Assembly (NCBI RefSeq): GCF_000577275.2 | Contig: NZ_HG916852.1 | Coordinates: 3,103,001-3,167,000 of the forward strand | Origin: Rhizobium favelukesii | Lineage (GTDB): Bacteria; Pseudomonadota; Alphaproteobacteria; Rhizobiales; Rhizobiaceae | DNA length: 64,000 nucleotides | Direction: 5' to 3' | In this document: one piece after another, positions 1-8,761 of the stretch | Layout: the number at the start of each line of letters is the position of its first letter | Position numbering within the stretch: position 1 is the stretch's first letter | The notes under the pieces: model-generated | Seen by the model: the letters and a program-made list of their open reading frames with translations, nothing else | What the model was told of the DNA's origin: nothing | Database searches by the model: none | Made by a program: the position numbers and the translations under genes

Positions 1-822
1 GATTGGGCAAGGCAAGGCGTCTTGCAGCTTTGCCGCTGGCTGCCGGGCCGCGAAATCATCTTTGTCGGCGATAGCAGCTTTGCCGTTCATACACTGGCTG
101 CGGCTCTTCCCGACACGGCCACTCTCATCACGCGGTTGCGTCTGGATGCCAGTCTCTTTGCTCCACCAGATCAACGGCACGAACATACGCTCGGGCGACC
201 GGCGCAAAAAGGCAGGCCATTGCCGAAACTGAAAACGCTCCTCAAAGACGCAAAGACCGAGTGGCAGCGCATCGTCGCATCGTCCTGGTACGGCAAGCAA
301 ACCGACAAAACCCTTGATGTCACATCAGGAACCGGCCTCTGGTATCGGCGTGGAACGCCCCCAAGACCAATTCGCTGGGTTCTCGTTCGCGATCCATCAG
401 GCCGTCGTGAACCCCAGGCGTTCATGAGCACCAACGTCAACCTTGAGCCCGCTCAGATCATTGCCTATTTCGTTCGGCGCTGGCAGATCGAGGTCACCTT
501 CGCCGAAACGCGAGCGCATCTTGGCGTGGAAACCCAACGGCAGTGGAACGACAAAGCCATCATGCGCACGACCCCGTCGCTGCTGGCGCTCTACAGCCTC
601 GTCACACTCTGGGCATGCGATCTGCTCGGTCATGGCGTCCTTCCCTATGCCGCCGCCTGGTACAAGAAAACAGAGTTCACCTTCTCCGATGCCATCGGTG
701 CGGTTCGCATGATCCTGTGGGATCAGGATATTTATCGACAGCACCCGCCAGACCCGGACATTCCTGAAACTCAACCAAGCCGCCTCAAGCGGATGACACA
801 AGCACTTTGCTTCGCTGCATAA
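1..822 (+). mobile_element. IS transposase, 5' end outside window
   Basis: This is a DDE-type transposase, the enzyme that cuts and joins the ends of an insertion sequence. The frame is open to base 1, so the N-terminus lies outside the window; the first possible start here (TTG at 22) is probably not the real one. A conserved Asp lies in FVGDSSF and a conserved Glu in the block RRWQIEVTFAE, which is followed by HLGVETQRQW. This arrangement recalls IS701/IS4-like transposases, but I cannot assign the family with certainty. The stop at 820-822 lies directly against a broken glycosyltransferase gene, which suggests the element landed in that gene. I could not delimit the terminal inverted repeat. 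Confidence 0.8.
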
Positions 823-1726
823 TGTACAAAGTCGAGCTCAGCGCCTGTCTCCAGCTGTTGCGCGATCGCAAGCATGGCAACAGGATCTGCTATCTCGCCT
901 GCGAAGGCGGCTCTGGCCTGATCTACACGTCGCTGATCGTGCTGTTTGCGAGGCTCCTTGCCTATCCCGTCTACCTGCACCATCACAGTTTCAGCTACAT
1001 CGATAGGCCGAGGTTGCTGATGCGATCCATCCTGACGCTCGGCGGCCGCCGGCTGCGACACATTTTCCTGTGCGACATCATGCGAGACGACTTCACCGAT
1101 GCTTATGGCCGCCGCACGCAGAGCAGCCTGATCTCCAATGCGGCCCTCGTTGCAGCGCAGGAAGAACGGGACGAGCCGAAGGACCGCAGGCATCTCGTGA
1201 TCGGCATGCTCAGCAATCTCCGCCGCGAGAAAGGGTGGACACCTTTCTTGATCTCGCACGGCAAGCGCGGAATGAGAGCTTGCCGATCAGGGCAATCCTT
1301 GCGGGTCCGGCCGGCGCCAGCGAACGCGCCGCCATCGATGCCGCCGCCGCAGAACTCGGCGATACGCTGGACTATCGCGGCCCGCTATATGACGCCGCGA
1401 AATCGGCCTTCTACCGCGAGGTGGATGTGTTCGTCTTCGCCACGACCCATGGCAACGAGGCGCAGCCGCTGGAGATCTTTGAGGCGAAGGCGGCCGGAAA
1501 CGCGGTCATCTCCTTCGACCGCGGCTGCATCAGGAAGCAGCTCGACGAAAGCGACCTTCTGATTCCCTCGGGCGGCGAGTTTGTACCGACCGCGTTGGCG
1601 TGGTTATCGGCCATGTCACCGGAGCCAGCGCTCGAAACAAGACGGAAGGCGATCCAGCAAGCCTATAAAACCCGCCACGCCAAGGCGCGCGCTGCCATCA
1701 ACTCACTCTTGAATTTCGACGAATGA
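823..1726 (+). pseudogene. Glycosyltransferase (GT4-like) remnant, truncated and frameshifted
   Basis: Two overlapping reading frames together encode the C-terminal part of a family-4-like glycosyltransferase. The first (about 830-1237) includes HHHSFSYIDRP and ends in MLSNLRREKG. The second (about 1237-1726) continues with FLDLARQARNE, RAILAGPAG and the typical donor-site region QPLEIFEAKAAG. The switch at about 1233-1238, in the run aaagggtgg, is a single-base frameshift. The N-terminal domain is missing and the transposase lies in its place. It was probably a surface-polysaccharide enzyme and is now non-functional. A sequencing error could explain the frameshift but not the missing N-terminus. 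Confidence 0.75.
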
Positions 1727-1744
1727 TGACGCGATGCCACGACA

Positions 1745-2398
1745 TCATGATGCGCCAGGCACCGGCTTGACCTTCAGCCCGTCGATGAACAGCTGCTCGA
1801 GAAAGCGCGCCGCATCGTCGAAGCGACCGGCGCCTGCATGGTGCCCGAGCACCGCCCTCACCTGAACGTCGAAGTCGGCATAATGCTGTGTCGTCGACCA
1901 GATCGAGAAAATCAGGTGGTAGGGATCGCACCTGGCGATCTTCCCTGCTTTCGCCCAAGCACGAATAACTTCGGCCTTCTCGTCCACGAGTTCCTTCAGC
2001 GGTCCTTTCAGTTCGTCTTCGACATGCGGCGCGCCCTGCAGCATCTCGTTGGCGAAAAGCCGGCTTTCGCGTGGGAAATCGCGGGCCATTTCGAGCTTAC
2101 GCCTTATGTAGCTGCGGATCTCGCTTTCTGGATTACCCTCGGCATCGAAAGCTCTCAATGGCTCCAGCCAGGTAAAGAGCACGCGGTCGATCAGCGCCCG
2201 GTGCATCGCTTCCTTGGTGCGGAAATAATAGAGCAGGTTCGGCTTCGACATGCCGGCGACTTCGGCGATCTGATCAATCGTGGAACCGCGAAAGCCGCTC
2301 ACCGAAAACACGTCGAGCGCGGCTTCAAGAATCTGCTCTTCCTTCTCTTCCTGAATGCGCGTGCGCCGCTGAGTCCTGGCTGCTCTCGGGATTGCCAT
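1745..2398 (-). CDS. rutR: TetR-family regulator, RutR type
   Basis: This 217-residue TetR repressor has an N-terminal HTH (about residues 20-70, with STIDQIAEVAGMSKPNLLYYF) and a C-terminal ligand domain containing the RutR-like stretches SRLFANEML and FSIWSTTQHYADF. In E. coli RutR senses uracil or thymine and controls pyrimidine degradation. Here it is divergent from a carbamoyl-amino-acid hydrolase and a dihydropyrimidinase, which fits the same role for the reductive pathway. A RutR-like operator lies in the shared intergenic region at 2546-2561. The start ATG (complement of 2396-2398) agrees with the length of the family. The assignment rests on remembered similarity to E. coli RutR plus context. 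Confidence 0.82.
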   Translation of the reverse strand: MAIPRAARTQRRTRIQEEKEEQILEAALDVFSVSGFRGSTIDQIAEVAGMSKPNLLYYFRTKEAMHRALIDRVLFTWLEPLRAFDAEGNPESEIRSYIRRKLEMARDFPRESRLFANEMLQGAPHVEDELKGPLKELVDEKAEVIRAWAKAGKIARCDPYHLIFSIWSTTQHYADFDVQVRAVLGHHAGAGRFDDAARFLEQLFIDGLKVKPVPGAS

Positions 2399-2545
2399 GT
2401 CGATCTTGTTTCCCCTTCAAATTCAACCATTTCACTCAAGATTGAACCGGTATGAGCCGCTCGCCGCAAAAATGGGCAGATGCCGGTGATTTTGTCTGTA
2501 TTTTTCCTGATTTTCGTCTTGAGCCCAGCGCCGGAAGTTGTAATG

Positions 2546-2561
2546 TTTACCAATCGGTCAA
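2546..2561. promoter_or_regulatory. Candidate RutR operator
   Basis: TTTACCA-AT-CGGTCAA matches the RutR consensus as I recall it (TTGACCA-NN-TGGTCAA) at 12 of 14 defined positions. It lies between the divergent rutR (start 2398) and hydrolase (start 2702) genes, 148 bp and 141 bp from the two start codons. The rest of the 303-bp intergenic region shows no gene. Confidence 0.6.
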
Positions 2562-2701
2562 ATTATCGATCAGATGCAAAACAAAGGCAACTGGCGATTT
2601 TCCGGCGCTAACAAAACAAACAAGAGCGCCGAGAAACTGACCACGGGAACAAGCGGGCATGCGCGCTGCATGACCGCGAAAACAGGGTGAGGGCTTTAGA
2701 C

Positions 2702-3955
2702 ATGGTGGCAGCACCAGGCGAGAACATGCGCGTCAACGGGGATCGTCTTTGGGACAGCCTCATGGACATGGCAAAGATCGGCCCGGGCATTGCTGGCGGC
2801 AACAACCGCCAGACCTTGACGGACTCCGATGCCGAGGGGCGCAGCCTTTTCAGGACATGGTGTGAAGACGCAGGCCTGACCCTCGGTATCGACAAGATGG
2901 GTACGATGTTCGCGACCCGTCCGGGCACCGATCCGGATGCACTGCCGGTCTATGTCGGCTCGCATCTCGATACGCAGCCGACCGGCGGCAAATATGACGG
3001 CGTGCTCGGCGTGCTTGGCGCTCTCGAAGTCGTCCGCACCATGAACGACCTCGGCATCAAGACCAAGCATCCGATCGTCGTCACGAACTGGACCAACGAG
3101 GAAGGCGCACGCTTCGCACCGGCCATGCTCGCCTCGGGTGTCTTCGCCGGCGTCCATACACTGGAATATGCTTACGAGCGCAAGGATCCGGAGGGCAAGA
3201 CCTTCGGCGACGAGCTCAAGCGCATCGGGTGGGTTGGCGACGAACAGGTCGGTGCGCGCAAGATGCACGCATATTTCGAGTACCACATCGAACAGGGGCC
3301 GATCCTCGAAGTCGAGAACAAACAGATCGGCGTGGTCACGCACTGTCAAGGCCTCTGGTGGCTCGAATTCACGCTGACTGGCAGGGAAGCCCATACCGGC
3401 TCGACCCCGATGAACATGCGCGTCAACGCCGGGCTCGCGATGTCACGCATCATCGAAATGGTGCAGACCGTGGCGATGGAGAACCAGCCGGGCGCCGTCG
3501 GCGGCGTCGGTCAGGTTTTCTTCACCCCCAACTCGCGCAACGTCCTGCCTGGCAAGGTCGTCTTCACCGTTGACATCCGCTCCCCCGATCAGGCGAAGCT
3601 CGACGGCATGCGCGCCAGGATCGAGAAAGAAGCACCTGACATTTGCGAAGCACTCGGCGTCGGTTGCGCGATCGAGGCGATCGGCCACTTCGCGCCGGTC
3701 ACCTTCGATCCGACGCTCGTTTCGCGCGTGCGCGGTGCGGCCGAACGGCTTGGCTACAGCCACATGAACCTTATCTCGGGCGCCGGCCACGACGCCTGCT
3801 GGGCAGCAAAGGTCGCGCCGACGACGATGGTCATGTGCCCCTGCGTCGGAGGCCTCTCGCACAACGAGGCGGAGGACATCTCCAAGGAATGGGCAGCGGC
3901 CGGCGCTGACGTCCTCTTCCACGCCGTCGTCGAGACCGCCGAAATCGTTGTATAA
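2702..3955 (+). CDS. Zn-dependent amidohydrolase (N-carbamoyl-beta-alanine / N-carbamoyl-amino acid hydrolase)
   Basis: This is an M20-type hydantoinase/carbamoylase-family amidase. It is expected to release beta-alanine or beta-aminoisobutyrate, CO2 and ammonia from N-carbamoyl-beta-amino acids, the last step of reductive pyrimidine breakdown. Metal-ligand motifs are visible: GSHLDTQPTGG, NWTNEEGARF, FEYHIEQGP, and a C-terminal GAGHDA. REAHTGSTPMN marks the dimerisation/substrate region. I chose ATG 2702 (MVAAPGEN) because AGGGTGAGGG lies 8-9 bp upstream; the longer GTG at 2687 falls inside that ribosome-binding site. An intrinsic terminator separates it from the dihydropyrimidinase. Allantoate amidohydrolase is an alternative within the family, but the neighbours favour pyrimidines. 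Confidence 0.85.
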   Translation: MVAAPGENMRVNGDRLWDSLMDMAKIGPGIAGGNNRQTLTDSDAEGRSLFRTWCEDAGLTLGIDKMGTMFATRPGTDPDALPVYVGSHLDTQPTGGKYDGVLGVLGALEVVRTMNDLGIKTKHPIVVTNWTNEEGARFAPAMLASGVFAGVHTLEYAYERKDPEGKTFGDELKRIGWVGDEQVGARKMHAYFEYHIEQGPILEVENKQIGVVTHCQGLWWLEFTLTGREAHTGSTPMNMRVNAGLAMSRIIEMVQTVAMENQPGAVGGVGQVFFTPNSRNVLPGKVVFTVDIRSPDQAKLDGMRARIEKEAPDICEALGVGCAIEAIGHFAPVTFDPTLVSRVRGAAERLGYSHMNLISGAGHDACWAAKVAPTTMVMCPCVGGLSHNEAEDISKEWAAAGADVLFHAVVETAEIVV

Positions 3956-3958
3956 TCA

Positions 3959-3986
3959 AGGGCGGGATCATTCCCGCCTTTCTTTT
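3959..3986 (+). terminator. Intrinsic terminator or attenuator between hydrolase and dihydropyrimidinase
   Basis: A GGCGGGA / TCCCGCC stem (3961-3967 with 3972-3978) and a 4-nt loop are followed directly by TTTCTTTT. It lies three bases after the hydrolase stop and 47 bp before the dihydropyrimidinase start, so it could reduce read-through between two genes of one pathway. Confidence 0.7.
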
Positions 3987-4032
3987 ACCGGCGGACGCAG
4001 AGCCGCGAGCAATCAATGCAAGGGATCTGATC

Positions 4033-5487
4033 ATGAGCACAGTCATCAAGGGCGGAACCATCGTCACCGCGGACCTGACCTACAAGGCGGACGTGAAGAT
4101 CGAGGGCGGCAAGATCGTCGAGATTGGCCCGAACCTCTCCGGCACCGAAACGCTCGATGCGACGGGCTGCTACGTCATGCCCGGTGGTATCGACCCGCAT
4201 GTCCATCTCGAAATGCCGTTCATGGGCACCTATTCCTCCGACGACTTCGAAAGCGGCACCCGCGCGGGTCTCGCCGGCGGCACGACCATGGTTGTGGATT
4301 TCTGCCTGCCGGGACCGGAGCAGTCGCTGCTTGAAGCCCTGCAGATGTGGGACAACAAGACCAGCCGCGCCAACGCCGACTATTCGTTCCACATGGCGAT
4401 CACCGGCTGGAACGAACGCGTCTTCAACGAGATGGAGACGGTCGTCAGGGACAAGGGCATCAACACCTTCAAGCATTTCATGGCCTACAAGGGCGCATTG
4501 ATGGTGAACGACGACGAGATGTTCGCCTCCTTCCAGCGCTGCGCCGAGCTCGGCGCACTGCCGCTGGTTCACGCAGAGAATGGCGATGTCGTTGCCTCGA
4601 TGACCGCCAAGCTTCTCGCCGAAGGCAACAACGGCCCCGAGGCACACGCCTATTCCCGCCCGCCCGAGGTCGAAGGCGAGGCAACCAACCGCGCCATCAT
4701 GCTCGCCGACATGGCCGGTGTGCCGCTCTATGTCGTGCACACCTCCTGCGAGCAGGCGCACGAAGCGATCCGCCGTGCCCGCCAGAAGGGCATGCGCGTC
4801 TATGGCGAGCCGCTGATCCAGCACCTCACGCTCGACGAAAGCGAATATTTCGACAAGGACTGGGACCATGCCGCCCGCCGTGTCATGTCGCCGCCCTTCC
4901 GCAGCAAGCAGCACCAGGACAGCCTCTGGGCGGGCCTGCAATCCGGCTCGCTGTCGGTGGTGGCAACTGACCACTGCGCCTTTACCACCGATCAGAAGCG
5001 CTTCGGCGTCGGCAACTTTGCCAAGATTCCGAATGGCACCGGCGGCCTCGAGGACCGACTGCCGATGCTGTGGACCCATGGCGTGAACACCGGCCGTCTC
5101 ACGATGAACGAATTCGTAGCGGTCACCTCGACCAACATCGCCAAGATCCTCAACGTCTATCCGAAGAAGGGCGCGATCCTCGTCGGTGCCGATGCCGATA
5201 TCGTCGTATGGGATCCGAAGCGCTCGAAGACGATCTCGGCCAAGTCGCAGCAGTCGTCGATCGACTATAACGTCTTTGAAGGCAAGGAAGTCACCGGCCT
5301 GCCGCGCTACACGCTGACGCGCGGCGAAGTGGCGATCGAGGAAAGCACGGTCAAGACCAAGGAGGGCCACGGCCAGTTCGTCAAGCGCGAACCGTTCCAG
5401 GCAGTCAACAAGGCGCTCTCGACCTGGAAGGAGCTTGTGGCGCCCCGCAAGGTCGAACGATCCGGCATCCCGGCGACGGGAGTCTGA
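4033..5487 (+). CDS. hydA: Dihydropyrimidinase (D-hydantoinase)
   Basis: This enzyme hydrolyses dihydrouracil and dihydrothymine to N-carbamoyl-beta-amino acids, the substrate of the upstream hydrolase. The 484 residues are the usual family length. Visible metal-site features are DPHVHLE (His56, His58), the carbamylated-lysine region HFMAYKG (Lys153), LVHAENGD, YVVHTSCEQAH and ATDHCAF. AAGGGATC lies upstream of ATG 4033. The C-terminal part contains GADADIVVWDP, typical of the small beta-sandwich domain. The dihydropyrimidine dehydrogenase genes (preTA/pydA) needed for the first step are not in this window and may lie elsewhere, possibly beyond the insertion sequence. Confidence 0.93.
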   Translation: MSTVIKGGTIVTADLTYKADVKIEGGKIVEIGPNLSGTETLDATGCYVMPGGIDPHVHLEMPFMGTYSSDDFESGTRAGLAGGTTMVVDFCLPGPEQSLLEALQMWDNKTSRANADYSFHMAITGWNERVFNEMETVVRDKGINTFKHFMAYKGALMVNDDEMFASFQRCAELGALPLVHAENGDVVASMTAKLLAEGNNGPEAHAYSRPPEVEGEATNRAIMLADMAGVPLYVVHTSCEQAHEAIRRARQKGMRVYGEPLIQHLTLDESEYFDKDWDHAARRVMSPPFRSKQHQDSLWAGLQSGSLSVVATDHCAFTTDQKRFGVGNFAKIPNGTGGLEDRLPMLWTHGVNTGRLTMNEFVAVTSTNIAKILNVYPKKGAILVGADADIVVWDPKRSKTISAKSQQSSIDYNVFEGKEVTGLPRYTLTRGEVAIEESTVKTKEGHGQFVKREPFQAVNKALSTWKELVAPRKVERSGIPATGV

Positions 5488-5499
5488 TCCTTGACATCG

Positions 5500-5776
5500 T
5501 CACCCCTGTACCAGCCGATCAAGCTCCGGAAGCAGAACGACGCTTTCCTGCTCGTTCGGATCTGTGCGGGCGATGATCGCGGTGCAAGGGGTGCCGCTGA
5601 GGTTGGCAGGCAGCCTTGGCGCGCACGCCGGGCGGAATCGTCATAAGATGCATGCAGATGCCCTTGGCGCCGACCGTCTCGGCCGCGATGCCTTCGAAGT
5701 AGCTGAGCCCTTGCTTGCCGTCATAGGCATGACTGGGACGCACAATGTGACAGATGGGCTTTGATGTCGCGTCCAT
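5500..5776 (-). pseudogene. Cupin-domain protein with internal deletion
   Basis: From an ATG at 5776 (GGAGG 7 bp upstream) the frame encodes a cupin N-terminus: DATSKPICHIVRP, then LSYFEGIAAETVGAKG and MTIPPGVRAKA. The metal-binding cupin barrel should follow, but the sequence jumps out of frame into what reads as a cupin C-terminus (NLSGTPCTAIIARTDPNEQ, then VVLLPELDRLVQG, stop at 5500-5502). The middle of about 80 residues, including the expected metal-binding histidines, is missing. This is a deletion fossil, wedged antisense between the dihydropyrimidinase and the ABC transporter operon. Confidence 0.75.
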
Positions 5777-5805
5777 CGTCATCCTCCATGGACCTTGCCG
5801 GAACA

Positions 5806-6660
5806 ATGAAAACCGCTACTCATACTATCATGCAAACCGCACAAGCGCGGGGAAAACAGGATACACAATCATTGACGCAAGCTGCCTCCGTCGTATCCGC
5901 CAAGGACCTCTGTCTGACCTACGATGCCAGCGATGCTCCTGTGCATGCGCTGACGAACGTCAATCTCGACGTGCGCAAGGGCGACTTCGTCTCCTTCATC
6001 GGCCCGTCCGGTTGCGGCAAGACCACTTTCCTGCGCGTGATTGCTGATCTCGAAAGAAAAACATCGGGTGAAATCACCGTCAACGGCATGACGCCGGAGG
6101 AAGCGCGCAAGGCCCGCGCCTACGGCTATGTCTTCCAGGCACCGGCGCTCTACCCCTGGCGCACCATCGAGAACAACATCGCCCTGCCGCTCGAAATCAT
6201 GGGCTATGCCTTCGCCGACCAGAAGAAGCGCATAGCCGATGCGCTTGACCTCGTGAACCTTTCCGGTTTCGAGAAGAAATTCCCCTGGCAGCTTTCCGGC
6301 GGCATGCAGCAACGGGCCTCCATCGCCCGCGCACTCGCCTTCGATGCCGACCTGCTCCTGATGGACGAACCCTTCGGCGCGCTCGACGAAATCGTTCGCG
6401 ACCACCTGAACGAGGAGCTTCTGAAGCTCTGGGCGCGCACCAACAAAACCATCTGCTTCGTCACCCATTCGATCCCAGAAGCGGTCTATCTCTCAACCAA
6501 GATTGTCGTGATGTCCCCTCGCCCCGGTCGCGTCACCGACGTCATCGACTCGCCGCTTCCCAAGGAGCGGCCGCTGGATATTCGCGAATCGCCCGAGTTC
6601 CTTGAAATCGCCCATCGCGTGCGCGAGGGCCTGAGATCGGGGCACAGCTATGAGCACTAA
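5806..6660 (+). CDS. ABC transporter ATP-binding protein (NitT/TauT type)
   Basis: This ATPase subunit drives an importer with the two permeases and the binding protein that follow. Walker A is GPSGCGKTT, the signature is LSGGMQQR, Walker B is LLLMDEPFGALDE, and the switch histidine is in CFVTHSIPEAVYLS. I prefer ATG 5806 to the longer start at 5761, which would overlap the 5' end of the antisense cupin remnant; ATG 5830 is also possible. The ORF ends 36 bp before the first permease. The closest groups, as I recall them, are SsuB/TauB/ThiZ-like ATPases. Location beside pyrimidine-catabolic genes suggests a pyrimidine or related ring compound as substrate; this is inference. Confidence 0.88.
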   Translation: MKTATHTIMQTAQARGKQDTQSLTQAASVVSAKDLCLTYDASDAPVHALTNVNLDVRKGDFVSFIGPSGCGKTTFLRVIADLERKTSGEITVNGMTPEEARKARAYGYVFQAPALYPWRTIENNIALPLEIMGYAFADQKKRIADALDLVNLSGFEKKFPWQLSGGMQQRASIARALAFDADLLLMDEPFGALDEIVRDHLNEELLKLWARTNKTICFVTHSIPEAVYLSTKIVVMSPRPGRVTDVIDSPLPKERPLDIRESPEFLEIAHRVREGLRSGHSYEH

Positions 6661-6696
6661 GGCATTGGGAGTTAAAACCGGTGCGCGGGGGCGCTC

Positions 6697-7581
6697 ATGA
6701 GGCCAGATACTCTTAAGGATCGGATAGTCCCCGTCCTCACAATCCTGTTGGCATTGATCGCGATCTGGTACGTCGCGGCAGTGCTGATGAATGCCTCCTT
6801 CCAGCGCGACATGGATCAGCGCGCCAACCAGACGCCGGGAACGGTGGAATTCGTCGAAAAGACGCTGTCGCAGCCGAAGCCGCTGCTGCCGGCACCGCAT
6901 CAGGTGGCGCAGAACGTCTTCGAAAATACCTTCCTGCGCAAACTTTCGAGCAACCGCAGCCTGGTCTACCATAGCTGGGTCACGCTCTCGTCGACGCTGC
7001 TGGGCTTCGGCTTCGGCACACTGCTCGGCATCGTGATCGCCGTCGGGATCGTTCACATCAAGGCGCTCGACCGCAGCCTCATGCCGTGGATCATCGCCTC
7101 GCAGACCGTGCCCATCCTGGCGATCGCCCCGATGGTGATCGTCGTCCTCGGCGCGGTCAACATTACCGGCCTCGTGCCGAAGGCGCTGATCTCGACCTAC
7201 CTTTCCTTCTTCCCGGTCACCGTCGGCATGGTGAAGGGGCTGCGCTCGCCGGAGGTGATGTTCCTCGATCTGATGCGGACCTATAACGCCACAGCCGCGC
7301 AGACCTTCTGGAAGCTACGTGTTCCCGCCTCCGTGCCGTTCCTCTTCACCTCGATGAAGGTCGCGATCGCTGCAAGCCTTGTCGGTGCCATTGTCGGCGA
7401 GCTTCCGACCGGCGCCGTCGCCGGCATCGGTTCGAAGCTGCTCGCAGGCTCCTACTACAGCCAGACAATCGATATCTGGGCGGCGCTTGTCGCAGGTTCG
7501 GTGCTGGCAGCAAGCCTGGTCGCCATTGTCGGCCTCGTCGCGAAGATCGTCGATCGGTCGATGGGCGGGAGGCCGGCATGA
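6697..7581 (+). CDS. ABC transporter permease 1 (NitT/TauT type)
   Basis: This is an inner-membrane channel subunit of 294 residues. It has an N-terminal membrane segment (about residues 10-30), a periplasmic stretch, and a BPD_transp_1 domain with about five further segments. The cytoplasmic coupling loop is seen around MRTYNATAAQTFWKLRVPAS. It overlaps the second permease by four bases (ATGA), indicating translational coupling. The roughly 60-residue soluble insert after the first helix (around RDMDQRANQTPGTVEF) is a feature shared with some thiamine-precursor-type permeases. The substrate cannot be told from sequence. Confidence 0.87.
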   Translation: MRPDTLKDRIVPVLTILLALIAIWYVAAVLMNASFQRDMDQRANQTPGTVEFVEKTLSQPKPLLPAPHQVAQNVFENTFLRKLSSNRSLVYHSWVTLSSTLLGFGFGTLLGIVIAVGIVHIKALDRSLMPWIIASQTVPILAIAPMVIVVLGAVNITGLVPKALISTYLSFFPVTVGMVKGLRSPEVMFLDLMRTYNATAAQTFWKLRVPASVPFLFTSMKVAIAASLVGAIVGELPTGAVAGIGSKLLAGSYYSQTIDIWAALVAGSVLAASLVAIVGLVAKIVDRSMGGRPA

Positions 7582-8705
7582 AACAGATGACCTTCTCATG
7601 GCAGGGCGTTGTTGTCCTGGTGCTGGCCGCCATTGCGCTCGTGACGCTGCCGATCATGGGCGCAGGCGCGCCTGAGCCGGTTTCGTCGGCGACCGTTGGG
7701 CTGACGATCGCCCTGATCGTCGCCCTCGCCTTGGTTTCCTTCGCGCCCTTGCCGAAGCTTTATGTTGCCGGCGCTTTGCTGATCGGTGCGCATTGGGCCG
7801 CCTGGGTGCTGCTTTCAAGCGTGACCGGCAACGAGGGCCTGGCGACCAAGTCCCTCTTCCTGCTGATGGCCGCCTGCTGGCTGCTCGCCTGGCGCTGCGT
7901 CACCGAGCTTTCGGAGATGAAGCCGGTCTCGAATTTTGGCCGCTCCTTCCTGCGGCTGCTGATTCCGGCAATCTTCGGCGCCTGGATCCTGATCCTCTGG
8001 GAAGCGCTGACGCGTGGCGCCGGCATCCCCTTCGTGCTGCTGCCGCCGCCGAGCGCCATCGGCGTCAGGATCGCCGGCTCTCTGCTGATTCTGGCCGACG
8101 ACGTGCGTCAGACGATCTTCAAGGCAGTGTTTTCCGGCTACGTCATCGGCTGTGGCGCAGGCTTTGCCGTCGCCGTCCTTGCCGATCGCGTCGCCTTCCT
8201 GCGCCGCGGCCTGCTGCCGATCGGCAACATGGTGTCGGCGCTGCCGATCATCGGCGTGGCGCCGATCATGGTGATGTGGTTCGGCTTCGACTGGCAGTCG
8301 AAGGCGGCCGTCGTCATCATCATGACCTTCTTCCCGATGCTGGTGAACACGGTCGCCGGCCTCGCCGCATCCGGTTCGATGGAACGCGACCTGATGCAGA
8401 CCTACGCTTCGAACTACTGGCAGACGCTGCTGAAGCTCCGGCTTCCGGCGGCGATGCCCTTCATTTTCAATGCATTGAAGATCAACTCGACGCTGGCGCT
8501 CATCGGTGCCATCGTTGCGGAGTTCTTCGGTACGCCGATCGTCGGCATGGGCTTCCGTATCTCCACCGAGATCGGCCGCATGAATGTCGACATGGTCTGG
8601 GCAGAGATCGCCGTTGCGGCGCTGGTCGGCTCGATCTTCTATGGCGTCGTCGCCCTCGCCGAAAGGGCGGTGACTTTCTGGCATCCGTCTATCCGTGGTG
8701 GCTAG
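7578..8705 (+). CDS. ABC transporter permease 2 (NitT/TauT type)
   Basis: This second permease has 375 residues. Its first third is extra hydrophobic helices (four or so segments), followed by a canonical BPD_transp_1 domain with coupling loop MQTYASNYWQTLLKLRLPAA. It is translationally coupled to permease 1 by a 4-bp overlap. Two different permease polypeptides imply a heterodimeric membrane channel. The binding-protein gene follows after 56 bp. Confidence 0.87.
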   Translation: MKQMTFSWQGVVVLVLAAIALVTLPIMGAGAPEPVSSATVGLTIALIVALALVSFAPLPKLYVAGALLIGAHWAAWVLLSSVTGNEGLATKSLFLLMAACWLLAWRCVTELSEMKPVSNFGRSFLRLLIPAIFGAWILILWEALTRGAGIPFVLLPPPSAIGVRIAGSLLILADDVRQTIFKAVFSGYVIGCGAGFAVAVLADRVAFLRRGLLPIGNMVSALPIIGVAPIMVMWFGFDWQSKAAVVIIMTFFPMLVNTVAGLAASGSMERDLMQTYASNYWQTLLKLRLPAAMPFIFNALKINSTLALIGAIVAEFFGTPIVGMGFRISTEIGRMNVDMVWAEIAVAALVGSIFYGVVALAERAVTFWHPSIRGG

Positions 8706-8761
8706 GCGTCGCTTTGTTCCCGCCAATGGGATTGGGGCATAACTTCAGAGGGAAAAAGAAA

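Noticed and set aside
3985..5370. 461-codon open frame on the minus strand
   Set aside because: It lies wholly antisense to the dihydropyrimidinase, which has clear metal-site motifs. It is a GC-rich shadow frame.
7793..8761. Long N-terminal extension in frame with the ABC binding protein
   Set aside because: It overlaps permease 2 in another frame. The binding protein has its own ribosome-binding site and signal peptide at 8762.
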